Shown here piece after piece: positions 7,748 through 16,360 of a stretch of DNA of 64,000 nucleotides; the stretch's first letter is position 1; each line of letters opens with the position of its first letter. The stretch is from JBDRKE01 sp043814315 (GTDB taxonomy: Bacteria > Omnitrophota > Gorgyraeia > Gygaellales > Profunditerraquicolaceae). Location: NCBI GenBank assembly GCA_043814315.1, contig JBDRKE010000024.1, positions 1-64,000 of the forward strand, given 5' to 3'. A program made the position numbers and the translations under genes. The notes below the pieces were generated by a model. The model searched no databases. It was given only the letters and a program-made list of their open reading frames with translations, and was not told the origin of the DNA.

Positions 7748-9126
7748 GCCCTGTTCTCTTTTTTACCCGCATGCAGAGTTTCTGACAAAGAATCGCTCAC
7801 CTTGGCAATATCCCCTGCTCCGAGGGTCATCACCAGATCCCCAGGCCTAAGGATCTTCAGAATATCTTCAGCGACCTGCTCTGTAGGCCATAAAAAAACA
7901 TCTTTATCCGGCGCGTGCTGTTTAATTCTTTCCAAGACGCACTGACTGTTGACTCCTGGGATAGGAAGTTCACTGGCCGGATAGATATCTGTGAGAATGA
8001 CCGTATCCGCTAAATCAAAACTCTCCCCAAATTCGCTCAAGAGAAGTTTCGTCCTTGAATAGCGGTGCGGCTGAAAAACAACGATAATCCTTTTGCGGCC
8101 AAGGTTCTTGACCGCCTCCAGAGTCGCTTTGATCTCCGTCGGATGATGCGCATAATCGTCGATCAGCAGAAAATTTGAATCGCAGAATTTAATCTCAAGC
8201 CTCCGGCCGGCTCCTTGAAAGCCTTTAAGGGCCCCTCTAATGAACTTTAAGTCTATTTTGAGCTCCAGCCCCAAGGCGATAACGGAAAGCGCGTTGGAGA
8301 TATTATGCCAGCCACCTAAAGCCAGTTCAAATCTATCGATGAACCGGCCCTTTGAAAAACAGTCAAACTCCGACGCCAGGCCCGCCCGTTTGATATTTTT
8401 TGGATAAATATGCGCGGTTTCCCGCAGGCCGAATAACACAAATCTTCCCCCGTACTCCTTAAGCATATTTTTTAAATAAGCGTCGTCATCACAACAAAAA
8501 ACGCAACCCTCTTCCTGCGTCTTGTCCAAATATGCCTTAAAAGCTTCCAGCTCCCTGTCAAACTCTTTATAATAATCCAGGTGCTCCCGGTCTATATTAG
8601 TAATAATGGAATAGTCGGGGCGGTAATACAAAAAGGAGCCGTCGGATTCATCTGCTTCTACCACAAAAAATTCACCGCTGCCCAGGCACGAATTGGTATC
8701 GATATTTTTCAAGATCCCTCCGACGGCAACACAGGGCTGTAAGCCCGCTTCCAGTAAAAGCGCGGATATCAAGGAAGCCGTTGTGGTTTTTCCGTGGCTG
8801 CCTGCAACCGTAATAACTTTTTTCCCTTCCATCAGCCGGGCCAAAACCTCTGCCCGCCTTAGAACAGGAAGCCCGAGGCTCCTGGCCTCCCGCATCTCCG
8901 GATTCTCTTCTTTAATCGCCGAGGAATAACAAATCGTTTCAGCTTTGCGTATATTCTGCGGGTGGTGCCCGATAAAAATCCTGGCTCCCAATTTTTTAAG
9001 CTCTTGGGTGATCCTGGTTTCTTTTAAATCGGATCCGCTTACGCTCGCGCCCTTTCGCAAAAGCAGCTTGGCAATACCGCTCATCCCGATACCGCCGATA
9101 CCGATTAAGTGATAGTGCTTATTCAT
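7744..9126 (-). CDS. murC: UDP-N-acetylmuramate--L-alanine ligase
   Basis: MurC adds L-Ala to UDP-MurNAc, the first step of stem-peptide assembly. From the chosen start the 460-residue product opens with the nucleotide-binding HLIGIGGIGMSG, followed by the ATP loop GSHGKTT at 109-115 and the DDYAHHP motif typical of MurC. An upstream extension to 9240 is rejected because it runs through the preceding gene. The ATG overlaps the stop of the gluzincin gene by four bases (ATGA), implying translational coupling. Confidence 0.95.
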   Translation of the reverse strand: MNKHYHLIGIGGIGMSGIAKLLLRKGASVSGSDLKETRITQELKKLGARIFIGHHPQNIRKAETICYSSAIKEENPEMREARSLGLPVLRRAEVLARLMEGKKVITVAGSHGKTTTASLISALLLEAGLQPCVAVGGILKNIDTNSCLGSGEFFVVEADESDGSFLYYRPDYSIITNIDREHLDYYKEFDRELEAFKAYLDKTQEEGCVFCCDDDAYLKNMLKEYGGRFVLFGLRETAHIYPKNIKRAGLASEFDCFSKGRFIDRFELALGGWHNISNALSVIALGLELKIDLKFIRGALKGFQGAGRRLEIKFCDSNFLLIDDYAHHPTEIKATLEAVKNLGRKRIIVVFQPHRYSRTKLLLSEFGESFDLADTVILTDIYPASELPIPGVNSQCVLERIKQHAPDKDVFLWPTEQVAEDILKILRPGDLVMTLGAGDIAKVSDSLSETLHAGKKENRA

Positions 9127-9908
9127 TTTATCCCGCTTAAATATTTCTGCCAAGCCCCATCCAGCTCCTGAATATTGCTGAAAGAGTAGGCGGAAGCCAA
9201 AGCTCGCCGGAAATCCTTTCTGTCTCTTAAATACTGGCAAAAGAGAACAAATCGGTCCCTGCCAAATTCTTTAATAAGAAAATCCACGAGGCTCACGGCT
9301 TCGGCATAAAAAATACCTACGGTCTGCGCATCTACTTCTGCGAAGGGATCAAAATCAAAAAGCTTCTCCAGGTTCATAAATTTGTTTTCGTTTATGGCCC
9401 CTCGCAAAACCCTGCTTGCCGATGCCACCCTTGATCTCTCCTGATAACTGGCCACTCCCTCATGGAGCCAATGGGGAACCGCGGGATTCACGAAGCCCAC
9501 AAACTCTTTAAAGATAATGTGTCCCATCTCGTGCGGCAGCACGCTTTCAAAGAATCCTTCTTCAAAGACAAAACCGAGAATGGTCTTTTCTTTTCTCCCT
9601 ATCAGGGCGCTTCCGTAAGACCAGGCAGGCTGCTGGGTGGCCTTCTGGTATTCTGATTTATTATCGTAAATAGTAATGTTGGCGCGATTATCCCAGAGCC
9701 AGAAATTAAAACGAATAAACCCTAAGGCCTCGGCAATCCGGTTATAATAATCTTCTGCCTCTTGTGTGACCCTGTTGATAAAATCTTCTGGAGCGTTTTG
9801 GTAATAAACGACAAAATGTGTGCTCTTGACAACGTTCCAGCCTTGCGTATCGGCAAAGGCAAAAGGCAAAAATACAAAAATAATTAAAGAAAAAAGAATG
9901 ATCCTCAT
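9123..9908 (-). CDS. Secreted gluzincin-type metallopeptidase (peptidase MA-like)
   Basis: The 261-residue product has a signal peptide (hydrophobic residues 3-18, cleavage probably near FAFAD) and the zinc motif HEMGH at 126-130, with WLHEGVASY at 147-155 supplying the likely third ligand, Glu150. This H-E-x-x-H plus downstream E arrangement is the gluzincin/peptidase MA pattern. It should act outside the cytoplasmic membrane. It sits between murG and murC, overlapping murC by four bases and abutting murG, so it is co-translated with cell-wall genes. A role in wall turnover or division is inferred from that position only; the substrate is unknown. Confidence 0.8.
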   Translation of the reverse strand: MRIILFSLIIFVFLPFAFADTQGWNVVKSTHFVVYYQNAPEDFINRVTQEAEDYYNRIAEALGFIRFNFWLWDNRANITIYDNKSEYQKATQQPAWSYGSALIGRKEKTILGFVFEEGFFESVLPHEMGHIIFKEFVGFVNPAVPHWLHEGVASYQERSRVASASRVLRGAINENKFMNLEKLFDFDPFAEVDAQTVGIFYAEAVSLVDFLIKEFGRDRFVLFCQYLRDRKDFRRALASAYSFSNIQELDGAWQKYLSGIK

Positions 9909-10994
9909 TTAATTCAAGGATACTGCGAGTTCTGCCAGTAAATCGCCTGAGTGGTATTCAGGAATCTTGCAATACCCTTCCCGCATCTGCCTTGTCTTTT
10001 CGGGAACACTACTCAATTCCCGCAGGGCCCTTCTTAATCCTTCAGCTTCCAGCTCTTCATCCCTGATAAGAATGGCGCACTTGTGTTCCTGCAGCATCTT
10101 GGCATTGTAGAGTTGATGTCTATAAGCAAAGGGATAAGGAATGATTATGGCTGGGATCTTAAAATAGATGAGCTCAGCGATGGTGGTGGCCCCTGCCCTG
10201 CAAATAACCAGATCTGCCATGCTATAGGCGTATTGCATTCCTTTAAGAAAAGGGAACAATTTTACATGCCAATTTAATCTCCGATAACCGTTTTCTAATA
10301 CGGGATAATCCTCAATGCCGGCTATATGGATGACCTGGAATGCTAAATCCTCAGGAAGGCCACAGACGGCTTCTAAGAAACAGGAATTGATCCTGTGGCT
10401 GCCACGGCTGCCACCCGTAACCAATATCGTAAACTTACGCTCCTGGAATCCGAAATAATCCGAAGCCTTATTTCTATCAATTCTTTGTAAGCTTTTCCTG
10501 ATAGGGTTGCCTGTCAGCGTTATCTTGTCCTTATTCACTTTTAAGAATCTCTGTGTTTCAGCGAATGAAATGGCGATTCTGTCGCAAAACTTAGCCAATA
10601 ATCTGTTGGCGCGCCCCGGCAAATAGTTCTGTTCATGAATCAATGTCTTAATCCGCGCCAACCAGGCCATCAACACAAGAGGAATGCTATCCAGACTTCC
10701 GAATCCGACGACAGAATCCGGTTTAAATGCCAGAAGGATCCCGAGGCTTTCTACAGACCCCCGGATAAAGTTAAATAGCGCAATGACATTCTTAAGATTT
10801 AAACGTAGACTGATAGGAGTCGTGGAGAGGGTCTTGACTCTATAACTCTGTGCGAGCACATTAAACTCTAAGCATCTTTTCGGCACAACTAAAAGGGTCT
10901 CTATGTCTTTATATTTGTCTTTCAGGGCCTCTAAAAAACCTATGGCCGGGAATATGTGGCCGCCACTGGCCCCTGTCACAATCAGGATTCTCAT
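9909..10994 (-). CDS. murG: Lipid II synthase, UDP-GlcNAc:lipid I transferase
   Basis: MurG transfers GlcNAc to lipid I at the inner membrane face, making lipid II. The 361-residue GT28 product starts MRILIVTGASGGHIFPA, a variant of the usual GGTGGH loop, and carries the C-terminal donor-site motif CRAGATTIAELIYFKIPAI. An upstream reading to 11135 overlaps ftsW and is rejected. Order ftsW-murG-(peptidase)-murC matches the standard dcw cluster apart from the inserted peptidase. Confidence 0.94.
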   Translation of the reverse strand: MRILIVTGASGGHIFPAIGFLEALKDKYKDIETLLVVPKRCLEFNVLAQSYRVKTLSTTPISLRLNLKNVIALFNFIRGSVESLGILLAFKPDSVVGFGSLDSIPLVLMAWLARIKTLIHEQNYLPGRANRLLAKFCDRIAISFAETQRFLKVNKDKITLTGNPIRKSLQRIDRNKASDYFGFQERKFTILVTGGSRGSHRINSCFLEAVCGLPEDLAFQVIHIAGIEDYPVLENGYRRLNWHVKLFPFLKGMQYAYSMADLVICRAGATTIAELIYFKIPAIIIPYPFAYRHQLYNAKMLQEHKCAILIRDEELEAEGLRRALRELSSVPEKTRQMREGYCKIPEYHSGDLLAELAVSLN

Positions 10995-11088
10995 TCTTCG
11001 CCTCCGCAATGCCGCAGAGCTTGCGGCTCGGAATTCTTCCCAGAATCCCAAACTGTAATAATTATGCCTGTCGTCATCTGCGAGGGGA

Positions 11089-12183
11089 TCATGGATATTC
11101 TCCACTGCGGCCGATATTGATAAGCAAGCCCACACTGATCATATCAAAGACAAAAGAAGATCCGCCGTAACTGATAAAAGGTAACGGGAGCCCTTTCGTG
11201 GGAAACAAGCCGCAGGAAACTCCTATATTGATGACGGCTTTCAGAGAAAACATCAGAACCAAACCCAGGGCAAGAAAATAGCCGAATCTGTCGTTAGCGT
11301 TCTTGATGATCTTTAGCCCCTGCTGGATAAAAATCATAAACAGAACGATGACGCCAAACGTCCCTAAAAGCCCCAGCTCCTCTCCGATGATTGAAAAAAT
11401 AAAATCGGTATGGGCCGCTGGCAGATAAAATAACTTCTGCCTGGAATGGCCTAACCCCAGGCCGAATAATCCGCCGGAACCCAGGGCGATCTGCGACTGT
11501 ATAATCTGAAAACCACTTCCCTTGGGGTCCATCCAGGGATTTAAAAACGCCAGAATACGCATCCTTCTGTAAGGCACGCTGAATACCAACATGTAAAGCA
11601 AGGGCAGACTTGCCATCAGCATGGATAATAGATAGGAAATACGTCCTCCGGCAATAAAGAGTATGATGATAACTACGGCCACGATAGCCAGAGTCGTGCC
11701 CAGATCCGGCTGCATAAGAATTAATAGTGCCATGACCCCTAAAACGCCTAACGGAGGAAGAAACCCTTTAAAGAAATCTTTGATCGTATGGCCTTTACGG
11801 GCAATAAAATCTGCCATATAAATGACCATGCTAAGGCCCGCTAATTCTGAAGGCTGAAAACTGATAAATTTGTACCGGAACCATCTCCGTGCGCCTGAAA
11901 CCTCCCTTCCCAATCCCGGTATTAATACGAGCACCAGCAAGAATAAAGAGATTAACAACAGGGGCTTAGCATAATTTCTTAATTTTCGGTAGTCAAAACT
12001 CATGACAAAAAACATCAGGAGCACACCGATAAACAGGAAGATTGAGTGCCTTTTCAAAAAGAAAAAACTGTCCTTGTATCTCTCCAGGGCGTAAATACTG
12101 GAAGCACTGTAAATCATGACGATGCCGATACAGACAAGAACCACGGTTACGGTAAAAAGATTTATTCTGACACCGCGAATCAT
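11089..12183 (-). CDS. ftsW: Division-specific SEDS protein FtsW
   Basis: FtsW is the membrane glycosyltransferase that polymerises lipid II together with FtsI at the septum. The 364-residue product is a multi-pass membrane protein with the SEDS signatures: LVLIPGLGREVSGARRW in the first half, QPDLGTT in the middle and GLPLPFISYGGSS near the C-terminus. FtsW rather than RodA is assigned from its place between murD and murG. A 168-base repeat-filled gap separates it from murD. Confidence 0.93.
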   Translation of the reverse strand: MIRGVRINLFTVTVVLVCIGIVMIYSASSIYALERYKDSFFFLKRHSIFLFIGVLLMFFVMSFDYRKLRNYAKPLLLISLFLLVLVLIPGLGREVSGARRWFRYKFISFQPSELAGLSMVIYMADFIARKGHTIKDFFKGFLPPLGVLGVMALLILMQPDLGTTLAIVAVVIIILFIAGGRISYLLSMLMASLPLLYMLVFSVPYRRMRILAFLNPWMDPKGSGFQIIQSQIALGSGGLFGLGLGHSRQKLFYLPAAHTDFIFSIIGEELGLLGTFGVIVLFMIFIQQGLKIIKNANDRFGYFLALGLVLMFSLKAVINIGVSCGLFPTKGLPLPFISYGGSSFVFDMISVGLLINIGRSGEYP

Positions 12184-12203
12184 AAAATAACCCTCTTGCG
12201 ACG

Positions 12204-12380
12204 TTAAGTCAAATCCAAATCACAAAGCACAAAACACAAAACAAGCCCAAAGCACAAAATCCAAAATAAAGAATCCTTTGTTTTGAATTTTGAGTTTTGG
12301 CACTTCGACTGCGCTTGAGAGCCAATGGTGAGCGGAGTCGAACCATTGGATTTATTTTGAATTTTGAATTTTGACATTTG
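12204..12380. repeat. Family C AT-rich inverted repeat with a nested TTCGACTGCGCT hairpin
   Basis: The ftsW-murD gap carries CAAAGCACAAAATCC-type units facing TTTTGAATTTTG-type units, so the two sides are complementary. Between them is a second hairpin, TTCGACTGCGCT (12304-12315) with AGCGGAGTCGAA (12331-12342), which encloses part of a CCAATGG/CCATTGG stem. The repeat continues into the murD reading frame and supplies its last codons. Confidence 0.7.
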
Positions 12381-13656
12381 AATTTATCTTAGTAGTATTC
12401 TTCTTTAGGCTAGAGACCGCTTTCTTAAAGACATTCCCTCTTTCTTCATAGCCGGAAAACATATCAAAGCTTGAACACATGGGGGATAATAACACAGAGT
12501 CTCCTGGCACGGCCTTTCGATAAGCCTTAAGAACGGCTTCTTCTAAACTGCCGGCTTCTTCAATGGACAGGGTGTCTTTAAGCACCTGAGCAATTTTCTC
12601 CTTTGCCTCGCCGATCAGAATAACTTCTTTTACTTTTTGGCGCGCCTGTCCCAGAATGATCCCGTAATCCACCCCCTTATCCTTGCCTCCGGCAATCAAA
12701 ATGACAGGCGCCTGAATGTTATTTAAGGCCCAGAGGGCCGAATCGGCTGTCGTCGCCTTGGAATCGTTAATGAATCTTATATGATTTATTTCCGCCACCT
12801 GTTCTAGGCGGTGCTCAATGCCTTTGAAATCTCTAAGGACTCTTAAAACCGATTCCTGATCGATGCCTAGGATCGAACCCACCGCTACTACGGCAGCCTG
12901 ATTCGGATTCAATTCTTTTGTTTGTGAAAAAAAGATAGGCCGGGCTTTTGTTTCCTTCGCTAAATCTCTTAATACGGGGTCATCCTGATTCAGAACCACA
13001 TAATCGAACTTATCCTGATTCTCAAAGATCCTTTTCTTTGCCTCAAGATACTCCTGCATATTCTTATACCGGTCCAAGTGGTTACGGGTGAAATTTAAGA
13101 TCACGGAAATCTTCGGCTTAAACGTGACGATATTCTCCAACTGAAAAGAGCTTACCTCAAGCGTCACAAAATCCTTCTCTCTTATCCTGCGCACTTCCTG
13201 AGAAAAAGGGTTGCCGATATTGCCGCAAATGAACACCTGCTTACCGCTGGATGAAAGGATCCTGCCGATTAACGTGGTGACAGTGGTCTTGCCGTTTGAA
13301 CCTGTAATGGCTATGATTTCGCCGGGACATAAACTCCAGGCAAACTCAATCTCGCTGATGATGAGAGTATTTTCTTGTTTTGCCCACAGGATGGGCGAGG
13401 CATCAGAAGGAACACCCGGAGAAATAATCAATAAATCCTTATCTATTACAAACTCCTGCGAGTGTCTGCCCAACTCCGCTTTTATGGCTTTTGATTTTAA
13501 CTTCAATCTATGGGCGCGCGTGCTGTCATCATCCTTATAGTCCGTGACGCTTACATCCGCTCCTAAATCCCAAAGCAGATTGACGCAGGCCACCCCTGAG
13601 CGGCCCAGGCCTACCACTACCACTTTTTTATTTTTATAATAATCCGTGTTACGCAT
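12352..13656 (-). CDS. murD: UDP-N-acetylmuramoylalanine--D-glutamate ligase
   Basis: MurD adds D-Glu to UDP-MurNAc-L-Ala. The 434-residue product has the N-terminal VVVVGLGRSGVA nucleotide loop, the ATP loop GSNGKTT and the Mur ligase substrate motif NFTRNHLDRY. The start at MRNTDYY is preferred over one ten codons upstream. The last ten residues (NSNVKIQNSK) are encoded by the family C repeat and are probably not ancestral MurD sequence. Confidence 0.94.
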   Translation of the reverse strand: MRNTDYYKNKKVVVVGLGRSGVACVNLLWDLGADVSVTDYKDDDSTRAHRLKLKSKAIKAELGRHSQEFVIDKDLLIISPGVPSDASPILWAKQENTLIISEIEFAWSLCPGEIIAITGSNGKTTVTTLIGRILSSSGKQVFICGNIGNPFSQEVRRIREKDFVTLEVSSFQLENIVTFKPKISVILNFTRNHLDRYKNMQEYLEAKKRIFENQDKFDYVVLNQDDPVLRDLAKETKARPIFFSQTKELNPNQAAVVAVGSILGIDQESVLRVLRDFKGIEHRLEQVAEINHIRFINDSKATTADSALWALNNIQAPVILIAGGKDKGVDYGIILGQARQKVKEVILIGEAKEKIAQVLKDTLSIEEAGSLEEAVLKAYRKAVPGDSVLLSPMCSSFDMFSGYEERGNVFKKAVSSLKKNTTKINSNVKIQNSK

Positions 13657-13690
13657 AGTAAAAATCTGATAAATCTCAAATGCCAAGCAC

Positions 13691-13860
13691 CCTGCCTACC
13701 CTGCCTACCGGCAGGCAGGCGGCAGGCAGGCAAATTCCAGATAAATTACAAATCACAAATTCCAAATTACAAACTCATGAGTTTCGGACATTGTGATTTT
13801 GGATTTGGGATTTGTTTGGGATTTGGAATTTGGAAATTGGGATTTAACTTATTATTTGTC
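13691..13860. repeat. Family E palindrome followed by family C repeats between mraY and murD
   Basis: A GC-rich palindromic cluster (CTGCCTACCGGCAGGCAGG and a second GGCAGGCAGG) at 13691-13732 is followed by AAATTCCAAATTACAAA units and their complement TTTGGGATTTGGAATTTGG. The gap has no coding or promoter signal that I can see. Confidence 0.7.
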
Positions 13861-13868
13861 ATTTCGGC

Positions 13869-14957
13869 TTATCTTATCTTCAAAGTGACCAATGTCAGGA
13901 GTGCCAGCAGGCCGGCTATAATCCAGAACCTTACGATAACCTTATTTTCTGGCCAATTGAGGAATTGAAAATGATGGTGTAAGGGAGCGATTTTAAAGAT
14001 ACGTCTCTTAAAGATGCGAAAAGAACCTACCTGCAAAATGACGGATAAAGCCTCTAATACGAAAATACCCCCAACGATAACTAAAAGTAATTCCTTCTTT
14101 ATGAGCAGGGCCACCGTTCCGAGCGCCCCTCCCAAAGCCAAAGACCCGACGTCTCCCATAAATATGGAGGCCGGATGGCAGTTAAACCATAAGAAACCCA
14201 GGCCCGCTCCTAAGATGCCCGCACAAAATACGGTGAGCTCTCCCGCACCGCTTAAATAAGGAATGAGAAAGTAATTGCTGAAATTTACGTTTCCCGTTAC
14301 GTAACTCAATACGCAGAACGTAAAGGCGACCATCACCGCGATGCCGACAGCCAATCCATCAAGGCCGTCGGTCAGGTTCACCGCATTGGAAGACCCGGCG
14401 ATCACCAGAATCACAAAAAGTATATACAGTCCATTTAAGTTTAAACAGGCGTCTTTCAAAAAAGGCAATTCCAGTTGAATATTATGCTGGGGGTCGAGAA
14501 AAAGAAAGGTCCCCAATATCAGTCCCAGAACGACCTGGCTGGTTAATTTGGCGCTGGCCGTCAGTCCCTTTGATTTCTTTCTTGTCTGTTTTATATAATC
14601 GTCCATGAATCCCGTCACGCCTAACCAAAGGGTGCTTGCCAATGCGATCAACACGTACTTGTTGAGAATTTCGGCCCACAGCAAAGTGGAAATGACAATG
14701 GCCCCTAATATCAAGATGCCTCCCATGGTAGGCGTATCCTGTTTGTTGCGGTGCAACTCATGTAATCTCGCGCTGTCGTCTTTTCTTATATGTTCACCGA
14801 CCCTCAATCTCTGAAGCTGTCTTATCAATACCGGACCGAAGATCAGGCTCAAGACAAAAGCGGTGATGGTGCACATGGCCGCGCGGAAAGTTATATACCG
14901 GAAGATATTAAAAAAGGAAATGGATTCGTGCAGGGGATAAAAAAGGTAATAGAGCAT
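13869..14957 (-). CDS. mraY: Phospho-N-acetylmuramoyl-pentapeptide transferase
   Basis: MraY moves phospho-MurNAc-pentapeptide to undecaprenyl phosphate, forming lipid I in the membrane. The 362-residue polytopic product has the family motifs KQDTPTMGGILIL, the NLTDGLDGLA active-site loop and FMGDVGSLALGGALG, and ends with the HHHFQ-containing loop (IAPLHHHFQFLNW). It lies 26 bases after murF and before murD, as in most dcw clusters. Confidence 0.96.
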   Translation of the reverse strand: MLYYLFYPLHESISFFNIFRYITFRAAMCTITAFVLSLIFGPVLIRQLQRLRVGEHIRKDDSARLHELHRNKQDTPTMGGILILGAIVISTLLWAEILNKYVLIALASTLWLGVTGFMDDYIKQTRKKSKGLTASAKLTSQVVLGLILGTFLFLDPQHNIQLELPFLKDACLNLNGLYILFVILVIAGSSNAVNLTDGLDGLAVGIAVMVAFTFCVLSYVTGNVNFSNYFLIPYLSGAGELTVFCAGILGAGLGFLWFNCHPASIFMGDVGSLALGGALGTVALLIKKELLLVIVGGIFVLEALSVILQVGSFRIFKRRIFKIAPLHHHFQFLNWPENKVIVRFWIIAGLLALLTLVTLKIR

Positions 14958-14983
14958 ATTTTTGACTTCGCCCGTTAATAAAC

Positions 14984-16360
14984 CTAACTATATTGGCGCA
15001 TCTGGAGAATCTTTTCCAGCATCATGGCCCGCGAACCTTTGATAAGGACGAGATCTTCCGAGCCGGGATTCACCTTTTTATACAGAATGTCGCGCGCCTC
15101 GAGGTTGTTTTCGCACAGAAATACATCCTGCGCCTTAAGGCCTTCCTTCCTGGCGGCCAAGGCAGCCCATTTAGACAGGGGCCCTACCGCAATAAATACG
15201 TCGCAGATCCGGGCTGCCTCTTTACCTATTTGACGATGAAAATGCACGGCCCTGCGGCCCAGCTCCAGCATATCTCCCATAACAAAAATCTTTCTTCCTT
15301 CAGCGCGAGAATCCTTCAAGACAGCCAATGATTGCCTTAAAGAAAGTGGATTTGAATTATAGGTATCGTCAATGAATGTTATATTATTTAATGTCAGCAG
15401 CTGGAGTCTGTTCTGAGGGGGAACAAAAGTGGCCAATCGCGATGCCGCATCCGGCATACTCATGCCAAATATGCGAGCGCAGGCAACCGCCGCCAGTGCG
15501 TTATGGATATTATAATACCCTAATGTCCTTAATGTAAATCTATATTTTTGGTTCACCGAGAATTGAAGGCTCTGCCCCAATGCGCGGATTTCCGTAGCCA
15601 AAAAATCACTTCGGTTCTTGATACCGAAACCTAAGGCCAATGGCCTTTTATGCGCCCTATGCAAAACTTTTTTTAAAAAACGGTCATCGGCATTCAGTAT
15701 GGCTAAACCTGGCTTCTTAAGTTCTCTGATTAAAGCCATCTTTTCTCTGAATACGCCTTCTAAATTCTTAAAGTACTCCAGGTGACTCGGACCGATGTTC
15801 GTTATGACCCCTATATCGGGTTGGCAAATACGGCAGAGATATCCGATTTCACCAAAATGATTGGACCCTATTTCTAAGACGGCTAAGTCACAGGCGTTAT
15901 TAAGCCCCAGTAAAGTCAGAGGTAACCCTATTTGATTATTTTTTGTGCCCGAGGTCTTAAGCACTTTAAACTTCCGGGACAATACCCAGAAAATCATCTC
16001 CTTGGTTGTGGTTTTGCCGTTACTGCCGGTAACGGCGATGACGGGGATGTCAAATCTTTGGCGGTGGAATCGTGCGATACCGCCTAAGGCCCTGACCGTA
16101 TCCTTGACTTCTATAAACGTTATCTCATCTTTTGGTTTTGTCCTCAGGAATGGTTTCTTAAAAATAATGACGTTTGAGCCTTTCTTGATGGCCTCATTCA
16201 CAAAACAATGCCCGTCGTAATTCCTACCCTTAATCGCGATAAAAGCCTCACCTCGCTTTAGGGTCCTGGAGTCTATGGAAACGCCCTTAACGCAGGCGTC
16301 TCTCTTGCCGCTAACGAACTTACCCTGAGTCGCCTTTAATAATTCTTCGACCTTAAACAT
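14984..16360 (-). CDS. murF: UDP-N-acetylmuramoyl-tripeptide--D-Ala-D-Ala ligase
   Basis: MurF attaches D-Ala-D-Ala to the UDP-MurNAc tripeptide, completing the cytoplasmic precursor. The 458-residue product shows the three Mur ligase domains: N-terminal substrate domain with SIDSRTLKRGEAFIAIKG, the ATP loop GSNGKTTTKEM and the DDTYNSNP motif specific to MurF. It overlaps the murE end by 25 bases, pointing to translational coupling. Confidence 0.95.
   Translation of the reverse strand: MFKVEELLKATQGKFVSGKRDACVKGVSIDSRTLKRGEAFIAIKGRNYDGHCFVNEAIKKGSNVIIFKKPFLRTKPKDEITFIEVKDTVRALGGIARFHRQRFDIPVIAVTGSNGKTTTKEMIFWVLSRKFKVLKTSGTKNNQIGLPLTLLGLNNACDLAVLEIGSNHFGEIGYLCRICQPDIGVITNIGPSHLEYFKNLEGVFREKMALIRELKKPGLAILNADDRFLKKVLHRAHKRPLALGFGIKNRSDFLATEIRALGQSLQFSVNQKYRFTLRTLGYYNIHNALAAVACARIFGMSMPDAASRLATFVPPQNRLQLLTLNNITFIDDTYNSNPLSLRQSLAVLKDSRAEGRKIFVMGDMLELGRRAVHFHRQIGKEAARICDVFIAVGPLSKWAALAARKEGLKAQDVFLCENNLEARDILYKKVNPGSEDLVLIKGSRAMMLEKILQMRQYS

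Noticed and set aside
14993..15331. Open frame of 112 codons on the plus strand
   Set aside because: Antisense to the conserved murF C-terminal domain; composition mirrors murF codons.
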